Of a stretch of DNA of 64,000 nucleotides, positions 33,623 through 43,969 are shown one piece after another. The notes below the pieces were generated by a model, which saw nothing but the letters and a program-made list of their open reading frames with translations, ran no database searches and had not been told where the DNA came from. The stretch spans positions 1,736,001-1,800,000 of the forward strand of contig JAKZAN010000004.1 in NCBI GenBank assembly GCA_023053545.1, given 5' to 3'. The translations under genes and the position numbers were made by a program. How positions within the stretch are numbered: position 1 is the stretch's first letter; the number at the start of each line of letters is the position of its first letter. This stretch comes from Lepidurus packardi (lineage: Eukaryota > Arthropoda > Branchiopoda > Notostraca > Triopsidae).

Positions 33623-35460
33623 TTAATGCAAATTACTACAAAACAAGATACACATATGACTATCTTTACTACCTATGACGTTCTCGATGACGTAATCCAA
33701 GTACTCCTTGGAATTGGCGTTGCGCCTCAAGCCTCGCGAAATGGACAACCGAAAATCTTGGCCATACTCGCTAAAATAGTCATGTTCGGGTATATCCATG
33801 CTAAGGTCAACTCCACAGATGATTGAAGTTAAGTAAGTCCAGCATCTAGCCGTGTTAGCGGCGTTATAGCCCCCTAGACATCAATACACAAACACAAAAA
33901 AAAGAAAAGTACGTATTTTTCTTTTTTCTTTGTTATTCTTTTACCTCCGCCGAGGAACAAAACGGGCAAATCCCATGACAATATATGACTGACGCAATCG
34001 CCATATCCTTTCAGCGTCAAATTAAACGCTCCTAAGGGATCTTGTGTAATCCCATCGCTACCGCACTGGCAGACCACCATATAGGGGCGGAAGTTATGTA
34101 ATACTGTATCAGCCACCCTAATGAAGATTATTATTGTTATTATTTTTCTTTTTAAAAGTTGTTTTATAAGTTTTCAAATTTGTGTTTAAAAAAGTCACTT
34201 TTGGAAAACGTAGAAGTAATCTTCATCAGTAATCCCTTCCCTTAAGGGCACATTGCAATTAAAACCTTTGCCAATTCCCATTCCATTGTCCCGTAACGAC
34301 CCAGTACCGGGGAAGTACCCAGGTTCGTAGTTATGGAATGAGAGCGTAAAAACTTTACTCGAATATTCGAAAGCGTCTGCCACGCCATCTCCGTGATGAA
34401 CATCCAAATCGATGTATAGAACGCGCTTAAACTTTGGAACGAGGTTTAAAATCGCCAGGACTATGTCGTTAACGTAACAGAATCCAGAAGCAGAGTCCCT
34501 ATTAAAATTCCGAAAACGTATTTAATTTAGTACGAAAGAGCGCTTTAATTTATCGTTTTCCTATTAGTATGAGGAATTAAATTAAGTTACCTTTGAGCAT
34601 GATGCCAGCCACCATACCAATTAATAGCGACGTCTACGTCTCCGGCTGTTAAAGAATCAGCAGCAGACAAAGAACTTCCAGCCACAGTTTGGGCGAAAGT
34701 GAACATTTTCTTGAGAATCGGGCAGTCAAAACCTAACAAAAAGAGTTAGAATTTATGAAAGAAATTTAAAATATTAACGTACCGAAGCCAAAATCCTCTA
34801 GTACTTCACTGGATTCGCCAGTGTACTTGTCTTGAAGGATTTTTAAATGATTGACGTAATCTTCGGAATGAAATTTCCTTAAATCTTCTTCACTGGCTAA
34901 GCGTGTAGGTATGTTTTTCACGAGTTCCAGAATATCATAGGCTTCAATAAGTGAGTGGACCATGAAACTCTGAAAATAAAGAAAAAAAGAAATTAGATTT
35001 ATTTTAATATATGTACTTTTTGCCCCTAAGAGTACGCAAATCATTACACATGTAAACCTATTATTGACTAACATGAAGTCAGTATACATGTATACATCCT
35101 CTTGAAATACATCACAGGGTTATTTTACCATGTAATTTTAAGCGCTATTAAGCCTAAACTGTCTTGAACTTTTCTAATTGAAGATGATGTTACATGAAAA
35201 GGTAAAGAATACAGAACTTTGTTTAATAAAGCACAAAAAGGAGGAATATAAACTCGGGATAGATAAATGCTATAATCTGATAGGTTACTATGACTTACGC
35301 GGGATTTAATTATGGGTAAGCGATCTAATTCTGCTAATAAAGCCGGACTCCATACATAACCAACTTTGCGTGGATATTTACTGTCATCAGTTCTTCCAAA
35401 AGTAGAATCACTATCACGTGCTAATGCTCTTTTGTTTGTATATGTCTTATACTTATCCAT
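33623..35460 (-). CDS. HDAC8: Histone deacetylase 8
   Basis: Six exons, frame-checked: 35299-35460, 34783-34969, 34591-34732, 34199-34498, 33945-34117, 33623-33873; 404 residues. This is a class I zinc lysine deacetylase, acting in nucleus and cytoplasm; in vertebrates HDAC8 deacetylates the cohesin subunit SMC3. Motifs: MVHSLIEAY (near 58) and [13 protein letters not shown] with the catalytic pair His160-His161. The zinc ligands are Asp196 and His198 in DLDVHHGDG, and Asp285 in [10 protein letters not shown]. The transition-state tyrosine is Tyr324 in GGGGYN. All key residues are intact. MVHSLIEAY and the short C-terminus point to HDAC8, not to the HDAC1/2 or HDAC3 branches. The N-terminus is about 20 residues longer than in human. 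The last 15 codons (after ENVIG) could be altered by an unrecognised final intron. It is divergent from the Eaf6 homologue 307 bp away. Confidence 0.95.
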
Positions 35461-35767
35461 TCTAGTAAAACAATAGTAAAATAACAATAATATAGCTTTT
35501 TAAAAATTAACTGAAATCAAACAACGCGCAATTGTTGGCGTTTCTTTTTGCATTGTTGCCATCTTTTAATTTAGACACATCTAAACGAAATAATTTGCTA
35601 CACATAAATAAAAAAATTTTTTAGCATAATATTCTATATAATTTATGAAAAGTAACTCTCCCAAAGCAATTGCATATTTTTGTAATTTTCTTTTTCCAGG
35701 GTTGCAATTGCATTGATGTCATTCAGTGTCTTGTACTTTGTTGTGCTGGACAACAAAAACAACAAAA
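35461..35767. promoter_or_regulatory. Shared intergenic promoter of HDAC8 and Eaf6
   Basis: Only 307 bp separate the two start codons, and the genes point away from each other. No TATA box was seen at a suitable distance, which fits housekeeping promoters. The likely start region of Eaf6 lies near CATTCAGTGTC at about 35720, an arthropod initiator-like TCAGT. Confidence 0.6.
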
Positions 35768-36437
35768 ATGTCAAAGAATAACAGTTCTTCTTTAGATTTA
35801 CGCTCCGAATTAGCTGAATTAGTTAAAAGAAGGACAGAAATTGCTGTAAGTCACCCTATACTTTAAGTTGCTTTGTAATCATGGCAAAATAGTAAGGAAA
35901 TAATACAACAAATAATTTACTTGTTTTCTTCCTCAGGACACACTTGCGAATCTGGAACGACAAATTTACGCTTTCGAAGGCAGTTATTTGGAAGATACTC
36001 AACTTTATGGCAATATTATCCGAGGATGGGATCGCTACTTGGCTTCTAGTAATAAACTGACCAGTCAGACCAGCGATAAACGCAACAGAAAATTCAAAGA
36101 AGCTGAACGTCTCTTTTCCAAGTCTTCCATCACCTCTATGGCTGTAAATTTCAAATTACAAACCCAGAATTATGTCCATTTTCTTAGCATACACCTACTT
36201 ATGACATATTTTGTAACTTAGGCGGTAAGCGGCATTGTAGACTTGCACCCAGAGAAGAACGAGCGATCGAGCGAAACGGAATCCCAAGCTAATAGTGGCA
36301 GCGAGGACAATACTCGCGAAGGATATTATGAAAGTGTGAACGGATTTGGTGATTCTTCCAGTAAAGATCGGCTCAAGCTCTCTAAAACTTCAAAACACAT
36401 AAAAAAGGTCAACAGAAAAGTTGTCAAACCACGCTAA
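35768..36437 (+). CDS. Eaf6: Eaf6/MEAF6 homologue, histone acetyltransferase complex subunit
   Basis: Three exons: 35768-35845, 35937-36143, 36222-36437, joined in phase 0; 166 residues. The signature is near identical to MEAF6: [48 protein letters not shown] and [16 protein letters not shown]. This is the coiled-coil that packs into NuA4/TIP60 and MOZ/MORF or HBO1 acetyltransferase complexes. The C-terminal half is acidic, then Ser/Lys-rich with a basic end ([13 protein letters not shown]), as in the family. It acts in the nucleus as a scaffold subunit and has no enzymatic site. It is convergent with DERA, whose stop lies about 130 bp downstream. Confidence 0.95.
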
Positions 36438-36567
36438 ACGATAAAATTGTATATTCTTATGGTTCTTTTCTGTTTGTTTTTTACAATGCTCTAACGTTTC
36501 TATATACGTTCGCTTCTCCGCGTGTACAGTACAAATACACTTCCGAAAATTTCATAATATCCTAAAT

Positions 36568-37867
36568 TTAAGCTGGAGGCAGTTCCTCTGTTCCGACGTA
36601 GCCGCCAGTGGCTTGAAAGAACAATTCTCGTTCAATATCGGTCAACAACCCTGAAGCTCCAATACGGAATAAATTAGGCTTCAACCACGCATCTCCCAAT
36701 TCTTCTTTCATGAGAATTAACCATTCGATAGCTTGCTGATGGGTCCGGATTCCTCCAGCTGGCTTAAAACCCACCTATTACAACATTTTCCCTAGTTAGC
36801 CACGCCTGCTTGAAGAAAAAGAACTTAAAAGGGTTTTACTTTCAAACCCGTAAGATGGAAGTAGTCTCGAATCGCTCTGCACATCACCAATCCAGCCAGA
36901 TAATTTGCATTGACTGCTTCTTTACCTAAAAATGGAAATAAATTTACAAATATCTCCGTTTCTTGCAAAAATAAGTTTTTTAAAAAACAGGATTTTTTTG
37001 TTTTACCAGTAGATGTTTTAATAAAATCAGATCCAGCCATCATAGCTACCATGGACGCTTTGTAGATCGTGGTCAGAGAACCAAGTTCTCCTACTGCTAA
37101 GATAGCTTTCATGTGAGCCGGCCCACAAGCTTCGCTCATTTGCTTGATTTCTTTGTATAATTCTTCCCAGCAGCCCCGTAGGGCCAAATCGCGGTTAATT
37201 ACGATGTCAATTTCACTGGCGCCGTCGGCTACCGCTAATTTAATCTCTAATAAGCGACAGCTTAAGTGGGTTTGACCACTGGGAAAACCCGTAGCAACTT
37301 AATTTGGGAAAAAAACATTTAAAATGAATTATGAAGAAAATTATATGAAATAACGAGATAGGGCTGTATCCTTAGTAAGTTACCAGAAGCGACCGGTAAC
37401 TTGACGCCAAATTTCTGCAGGGATTTAACGGCTTCTGCTACTTGATTGGGGTAAACGCAAACTGCACCGGTGGTAATTTTCAAAAAGCCTAACTTGCTAA
37501 TTATGTCGAAACGAAGAGGGGAAATGGCTTTAGCACAGAGTCGATCCACGTTTGACCAGCTGTCATCCCCTAAAAATCATTGTTGACCTCAAAAAATGAG
37601 AAATTTAGAATGATTTTTAGTGAAATACCGGAAAGCGTTGTTAGGTCGATGCACTGGACTGCACGGACTAACCAGGCTAAATTGTTCGGTTTTTCTAAGA
37701 ACCTGGATGCCAGCAAATCCTGTACACGGCGTTGCACAGCATCTTGGTTTATTTGGCGAGATTGAATACGCAGAGGATCTAAGAGGATAATTTTAGACAA
37801 CAATGAATGAGCATTTCATGAAGTACAAATAAAACCTACCAAATTCTAGTCCTGAATTTCGGACCAT
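36568..37867 (-). CDS. DERA: Deoxyribose-phosphate aldolase
   Basis: Six exons, frame-checked: 37840-37867, 37629-37778, 37384-37569, 37007-37297, 36840-36925, 36568-36774; 315 residues, close to the 318 of human DERA. It splits 2-deoxy-D-ribose 5-phosphate into glyceraldehyde 3-phosphate and acetaldehyde in the cytosol, in deoxynucleoside breakdown. Visible blocks: CIDLTTLSGDD, VCVYPNQV, VASVATGFPSGQTH, GASEIDIVINRDLAL, the Schiff-base lysine Lys215 in DFIKTSTGK, the second lysine Lys251 in GFKPAGGIR, and FRIGASGLL. The Asp in IDIVINR and the other active-site blocks are intact. The first exon codes only nine residues. It is convergent with Eaf6 and faces the repeat-rich 38-39 kb region upstream. 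Confidence 0.95.
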
Positions 37868-38397
37868 GGTCACTTTACTAATGAACGTACAGTGCAGCTA
37901 TAATTTCTATGGATTATAAATATAAACTAGAGTACATAAGCTTCATTAATACGAAGTTGACATGTGTTTTGTTTTTTTCCGATTTAATCTCTAAGTAAAT
38001 GAAGGGCGATTCGCGAGCTAAGAGCTATTCGCTTTCGTAAAAGTTTGGAATCGTTTTCCATTGCTTTAAAAATCTCCCTCTCAGAGCAGTTTTTCACGTT
38101 CTTGAAATAGAAATATTTGTCAAAACTACATTTAAAAATTTTTGAATCCAGCAAGAATTTAGTAATACAACATAATATTTGTAATTTTTTATTGGGCAAA
38201 GGAAATATATGGCTAAAAATTATGCATAAGAAGGTTTAATGTTGGAATGTAAGAACTTCGTGAAGCGTTCGAGTACTTTAGCTTTTCCTTCTTATGTATC
38301 GTATTGTCGAGGTATCACGTAATTGATAACCGTAATTCATTTTTCTATCAATGTAAACTAATTGCACGTCGGCTTGCCTGGAGTAGTACGTACGTAA

Positions 38398-38942
38398 ACA
38401 CAAGGACTACGGTGTACCAGACACGAGGACTACTTTGACTTGATCTTTCAAGGGATCGATAGCATTCGAGTTCAAAAAGTGTCTGCTCATTGGTTAAGCG
38501 GCAGCAAGATCAAAAGGTGCCTCAGCCGTATTAAAAATCACAAGTACTACGAACTTAAGGACTACAAACCCCTAACCTAATCTAACCTAGTCCTAACCTA
38601 ACCTATTCCTAACTTAAGGCATTCCTAACTCCCAGACAGACGTTTTTTTAAGTTTTACGTTTTTCCATGCCCGCAGGGAATGAAAGACCACAAGGAAAGA
38701 TCCCTAAACACGGAAAACGTGGGAAAAAATCTTCTGTCGGGGAGATCCTTTAGTCCTAACCTAACCTAGACCTTATGTCGGGGTTCGAAGTGCTTGTGAT
38801 ATAATTTATAATACGGCTGAGGCACCTTTTGATCTCGTTGGAGCTTAACCAATGAGCAGACTTTTTGAACTCGAAACTCCTTTGGTCCCTTGAAAGATTA
38901 AGGAGCCGTAGTCCTTGAGTCGGGGTCCATAGTCCTTGTGTA
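38398..38942. mobile_element. Fold-back (long inverted repeat) element
   Basis: The left arm, about 38398-38545, is the reverse complement of the right arm, about 38790-38942. Shared arm blocks are CACAAGGACTA, AATCTTTCAAGGGA, TCGAGTTCAAAAAGT, TGCTCATTGGTTAAGC and GATCAAAAGGTGCCTCAGCC/GTATTA. The loop is about 245 bp with no coding frame. Both outer ends carry degenerate GGACTACGG units, and similar units continue past the right arm to about 38990. No clear target duplication was found. This is a non-autonomous element; no transposase was seen. Confidence 0.75.
38567..38772 (+). repeat. Degenerate CCTAA repeats in the fold-back loop
   Basis: CCCCTAACCTAATCTAACCT and further CCTAA-like units lie at about 38567-38630 and 38752-38772. 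The usual arthropod telomere repeat is TTAGG (CCTAA on the other strand). Fewer than a dozen imperfect units are present. Confidence 0.6.
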
Positions 38943-38944
38943 GG

Positions 38945-39515
38945 GGGTCCGTTCACCTTGTGTCGCTTACACCGTAGTCCCTGTGTCGCGTTGCCCCTGA
39001 AGTGAGCCAATCCCAGGGGTGTGTTTGACAAAATTTATAAACTTGAGTGCTTATGCGGCTTTCTTCGCTAATTTAGCATTTTCATTCAATATCTTTAAGC
39101 GAATTTTGTTTACTTTGTGTAAGGCAAAACTTATTCGATAGGATTAGGTCAAGGATTAGACTTTATCACACGGTGTCGAGTTAAAAAGGTATTGCTGAGT
39201 ATAAAATATATATTTAGACAATGAATACAGGCCACAGAACAATACTGTACACGTTGACACGTTTGCGAAGGCGTTTGAAGTTGTTTCTTTTTCATTTTAA
39301 GGGGAGGGAAGAACACGTTAACCGGTTGTTTTTCTAGAAATGAGAAAGCGGCAAACTAGTACGAGCGACGAAACATACTTAGGAGGAAATTGGCAGATGA
39401 ATGTTAAGTTGAAAAGGAGTGAGTGAAGAGCGTTTTTCTTTAATACCACATATCCTTAGGCCGTTCGTAATCGTATTCCACTTGTGTGTAAGTTATTTAG
39501 GCTTGCAACGAAAAA
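38945..39515. other. Intergenic
   Basis: No supported gene. It begins with leftover units of the fold-back end and ends in the 3' flank of the 39521 cuticle gene. Confidence 0.5.
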
Positions 39516-39520
39516 TTTGT

Positions 39521-40066
39521 TTAGGAGATGGATACTTTGGGTTGGTAACCGTTCTCGTCAGCTGTGAAGGTGATGGTCACGGTTTTACCATCGGGAGTCT
39601 TCCATGAGATAGATCCTTGGGAAGTTTGTCCGGAAGCTTCAGCGCTGACTTGTTTCTGGGCTCCAGATTCTTCACGACGGATACCATCTCCGGTTTCAAA
39701 CCTACGAAAAACATTCGATTTTCATTATTTTGTAGCTCAAAAGTTTTCTAATCTTGCAGATGTAGAATTGTGTAAGATCTTGTGAAATTTAAGTTGAATG
39801 AATGCTTTAAAGTTGCTAAAACAGTTGCGAAAACTTACTTAAAGTCGTAGCTGCCGTCTTGACGTTGGTTATTCTCATAGGATAGAATTGGCACTGGTGC
39901 AGCAGCTTGCTGAGGCATAGCTGCAGCCAAAGAGACGGTGGCCAGCAAAGCAACAACGATAAACTGTTGAAGGAAGAAAAATTAAGTTATATCCAACGTT
40001 GTTAATAGCACTAAAATAAAATAAAAAATATGAATACAATATTATAACAAAGCTTACAGTCTTCAT
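39521..40066 (-). CDS. RR-1 cuticle protein, short diverged member
   Basis: Exons 40058-40066 (ATGAAGACT), 39839-39963 and 39521-39701; 104 residues. The signal peptide is MKTFIVVALLATVSLAAA. The Rebers-Riddiford region starts near DGSYDFKFETGDGI and ends TFTADENGYQPKVSIS at the C-terminus. The usual G-Y-S-Y before the T/A-PDG is SISWKTPDG here, so tryptophan replaces the expected aromatic position, and the Pro-rich tail of the other RR-1 genes is missing. RR-1 proteins bind chitin in soft, flexible cuticle. TATATAAG lies near 40153-40160 on the minus strand. The gene plan (three-codon exon 1, second intron before the FETGDG block) is the same as in the array to the right. Confidence 0.88.
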
Positions 40067-40169
40067 GGTAGTGGAGATGATGTGTCGAGTAACTCGCTGT
40101 TTCGGATGAAAGCAAAGGTTGCAAGATGAAGAAGCTCCTCTTGGTTCGTCCCTTATATACCATGCTCTT

Positions 40170-41836
40170 TCCTTCTGGGAAAAGTTTGAGGTGTGTAACA
40201 TCGGTTTACGTAAGAAAGAGAGAGAGAACAGTCAATTTGAATACCTATAGTTGTATTAATTGTGTGGTGTATATTTGACCCCCTTAACCACGTCATCCGC
40301 GTCCCCCTTGTGTAAAAGTTTTCGTTTTCAATGCCTGTTTTTGCAGGTTGGAAGCAGCATCTTCAGCCTGAGGGAGAACACGACCTCCTTTTACAAAAAG
40401 CAGCACCCATCACCGTCCATCCACTTTGTCCTGGTTGCCCATAAATACCTCCATTCAAGGTAACCAGGAAAGAGGCTTTTGCTTGCTTATCACTTACTGA
40501 CAAACCAAACCGTGTACTTTCTTCTCCTTATGGTCGTACGCTAGGTGTTTGGTTCTAGGGTCTGTTTTTGCTTTTTCGGTACCCTGATGTTTTGGAATTC
40601 CTTCCCAAGCCATTGTTTTTATGGTTCCCAGACCTTCTACCGAGGATTTCCTAAGAGGATACCTTGGAAAGAGAAGAAAAAGCCGATGCTTTCACTTTCA
40701 GTTTGAGAGTTTCGAAATTTCACCATAGATGAGATTGGCATCACACTATAGGGTCATCTTTTGTATATCGTTAGCACAACATTTCTATTCGGCATGACTG
40801 TCATAAATTCGCATTGTGTACAGAACCACTCTGGGCCATTGCAGCAGTCACGATTGATGTTCGTTGTTTTGTTTTTTTCGCGTAATTGAACCGCGACCCA
40901 TCGAAACCACTTTCTTATAAATAACCATCGCGGAGTGTATTTGTACATATATTTGTACAAGACGGGTATTTCTTGTGTACCGTACACTGCAAAAACAATC
41001 GCGTTAGTCCGGCCTGTTTTGCTGTTGCCCAACAATGAAAAATAAAAACACATGCAGGAAGGTAGGAAAACTTAAGAAAATTAAAAATTTTCTGCTATTG
41101 GTGCGTTAGACTGTATTAAAATTACTTATTCGCACTTATTGCTAGGAAATTATTTTGTTTACTTAGATTTTATTTATTTTTGCAGTCTAGGAAAACCTTT
41201 GTTAGTTCTATGAAGTCATGCGACCGTAAACTTGCGTACAAAGGAATGTTAGCGAATTCTGTACATATTCTTTTTGCTGTCAATAGGACAGGAGAAAGGT
41301 GGTTGGAAGTAAGAGAGAGATTTTCGTTTGCATGCCAGACCCAGTGAGAGGATTCCCACTGTCATATAAGATTAGAAAGCTTTGGAGGACATGGGTAACT
41401 CGCTGATTAGGACTGAACTGGCTTATAGATGAGGTTAACGGTATAACAACTAGACAGCTTGCAAGGGACTAGGTGGTGTGAACAGTAGTTGCACTGCGCA
41501 ATGACAGGCCTATTAGGAAGTTGCAAAAGATGGACAGTATCCAACACAGTCTCCACGATCCCTTCAACCACGGTGGATGACCATGGAAACTATCGTGAAG
41601 GTTATCAAGGTTTTTGGTAAGCCAATGTATATGCAGCCACTGTTACTGGCAAACTTTATGGGCCAATTCGCGGATGCTGGTCTAAGTTGAGTGTTGCAAT
41701 GTTTTTAGCCTTCTGTATCCCGCGGGCGAACACGCAAGCCGTTTTCAAATTCAACCGCAGGTAGTTATGCAGTGAGAGTCTTCGTTAAGTACAGCACGCT
41801 AACAAAAGAAGGTGTGGGCTCCTGGCATGGTTCGAG
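40170..41836. other. Intergenic
   Basis: No supported gene. Near 41013 there is a GGCCTGTTTTGC/CAACAATGAAAAAT stretch like the 5' part of repeat family A. The sequence at 41400-41720 has no supportable frame. Confidence 0.45.
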
Positions 41837-41899
41837 TATAAATAGGATGGATGCTCGCAGTCAGTCATGTGTTGTGTGGTACGATTTCTTACAGCAAAC

Positions 41900-42438
41900 A
41901 TGAAATACGTAAGTCCTCTCTGTTTTTTCCCAATAGTTTATTTATCCTTCTAAACTAAATTCATTCTCTACTTTAAAGGTGATCCTTCTTGCCTGCTTGG
42001 CGGTAGCCTGTGCTCGACCTCAAGAACAGAAACCACCGGTACCCATCCTGTCTTCCAATAGCGAAGTCAACGGAGATGGCAGTTACAAATTCAAGTAAGC
42101 TTCACTTGCGTGTACATTGCGTGTTGCAAAAAAAATATTTTTTTTTTTTTTTTTTCTAAATCAGCTTTGAAAGCGGAGATGGTGTGAAGCGTCAAGAAGA
42201 TGGAAACCAGAAGCAGATTACCCCAGAAGCAGCCGGTCAAGTCCAACGAGGCGGCTACTCCTACACCGCACCCGATGGTGAAGTCATCAGCCTCACTTTC
42301 GTTGCCGATGAAAACGGATTTCAACCCGTAGGTGACCATTTGCCCGTCGCTCCACCCTTGCCACCCGCAATTGCCCGAGCTTTGGCTCAAATCGCTCGTG
42401 CTAATGCTGGACCTGGAGCTGGAGTGCACCACCACTAA
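41900..42438 (+). CDS. RR-1 cuticle protein with His-rich end
   Basis: Exons 41900-41908 (ATGAAATAC), 41979-42094 and 42165-42438; 132 residues. TATAAATA is at 41837-41844. It begins MKYVILLACLAVACARPQ. The chitin-binding RR-1 region is NGDGSYKFNFESGDG, RGGYSYTAPDGEV and TFVADENGFQPVGDHLP, all consensus positions present. The tail PPLPPAIARALAQIARAN is followed by GPGAGVHHH, an end the other members lack. Intron 2 contains a T-run of more than 20 before the acceptor. It is in opposite orientation to the next two genes. A role in endocuticle is inferred from the RR-1 family. Confidence 0.92.
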
Positions 42439-43360
42439 TCAAACGTGAATTTTTGTAAACTGTTGACCCTTTTTTGTTGCATAAAAAACGATGGCAAGAA
42501 ACTACGTAAAACTCTTTTTATATGGTCCTTTTTGCTATATTATCTTTAAAGCTCCCTTGTAGCTACGCTGCTACACCCAAGCTATCATAAGGTGGCGTAG
42601 TATAAGAAGGCGTATAGCGTCTGCGCAAAAAACCCGAAACGGCTTGCATGATAACTTTCTAACCACGTATTCAATTCGCCTGCATTTTTTTAAAAAATAT
42701 AATTAAAATAATAGACAAGGGTTATGATAAAGAGAGTACCTAAATCAACGAATTTGCTTTTTTTTCGTGTCTGGAAAAAGTTTGGCCTTCAGTAACCTAC
42801 ACTTTTCATATTATTAAAAGCAAAAATAAGAAATATTCAATATCCGTTCGTTTACTACAAGCATGAGCTTCATTACTGCCAAGAGGCTTTGTGAAAATAT
42901 TATTCATTTTTATAGTTTTATCCTTTTTACGTAAGAGCATTTTTTACTGCGTTCCAAGCCATAAAAAGAGTCAAGAAAAGCTTATTCCGTCATTAATTGA
43001 TGCTGGAAATCTGTAATAAAGAAGCCTTTAGTTTTATTAAACCATTTTATGTAAAAACACAACTTAAGTTACCCTTTAGCGATTACGAATCCCAGTTATT
43101 AATGTCCTTGATTATAATTCTAGGGCGCATTTATGTCAAGGTTCTCGTGTTCAATTACGTTAAGAAAAACCCAGTAGGTTAGAAGTAATGTCTTCTTATA
43201 TTTGTACAACGCTGAATCATATTAGTTGCAAACATACATAAGATTGACGGAAGTAAAAGAATTTCGCGTCACCCTATATACGTATATCAGTGTCGTGGAT
43301 GGGCAGTGGGTTGACATCGGCAAGTTTCGTTAAGAGTGTATACATTTTTGTTATTTTTTT
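42439..43360. other. Intergenic with a reversed family A 3' module
   Basis: No gene. 42550-42640, read on the minus strand, has TTTGCGCAGACGCTATACGC and ATAGCTTGGGTGTAG, similar to the 3' module of repeat family A. The minus-strand copy shows the family is dispersed, not a local tandem. Confidence 0.45.
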
Positions 43361-43881
43361 TTACGTTCTTCCTGCCTTCAATTCATCCCAAACCTTCTGG
43401 ATAGCAGCGGGAAGGGGGGGCGGAGTGGGTAAATGATCTCCCTTAGCTTGGAAGCCATTCTCATCAGCTACGTAAGTTAGCGTAATTGTGGTGCCATCGG
43501 GGTTTTTGTACGACACTTGTCCTCGAGCAACAGTTCCAGATTCTTTTCCTATCAGTTTTTGCTGACCGGACTCTTCTTGCTTAATTCCATTGCCGGCTTC
43601 AAAACTTAAATAAAATAAATTGAATTAAATTATTACGTTGAAATTATTATATCTACTATTTCTACACTGAATTTAGCACATACCTGTGTTTATACGAGCC
43701 ATCGGGGTTATTTTCAATAATTTGGCTGATGATGGGAACAGGCGTTGTTTGCTGAGGTTTTGCGGCAGCAATCACCAGCAAAGTTGCAAGAATAATCTAC
43801 AATCTTCTGATAATGAATGTTTTATAAAAGAAATAGTAAAAGAAAACTGTAGGTTGGAATTAGGTATATTACCAGCTTCAT
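43361..43881 (-). CDS. RR-1 cuticle protein
   Basis: Exons 43873-43881 (ATGAAGCTG), 43684-43796 and 43361-43604; 121 residues. The minus-strand TATA box is at 43961-43966. It begins MKLIILATLLVIAAAKPQ. The RR-1 region has NPDGSYKHSFEAGNG, GQVSYKNPDGTT and TYVADENGFQAKGDHLP. The tail PTPPPLPAAIQKVWDELKAG ends RT. It is among the most diverged members: QVSYKNPDG replaces GYSYTAPDG, and the KLIGKESGTVARG linker differs from the usual KQITPTDAGATSQG. It binds chitin by family inference and is probably a paralogue retained from before the array at 48-64 kb expanded. Confidence 0.92.
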
Positions 43882-43969
43882 CTTCAGGAATGTAGTGATT
43901 GTTGTATGAACAATTAAATCTGAGGATTCACTGTTGCTCTGGCTTAGAGTGCATCGCAGTTTTATACAC

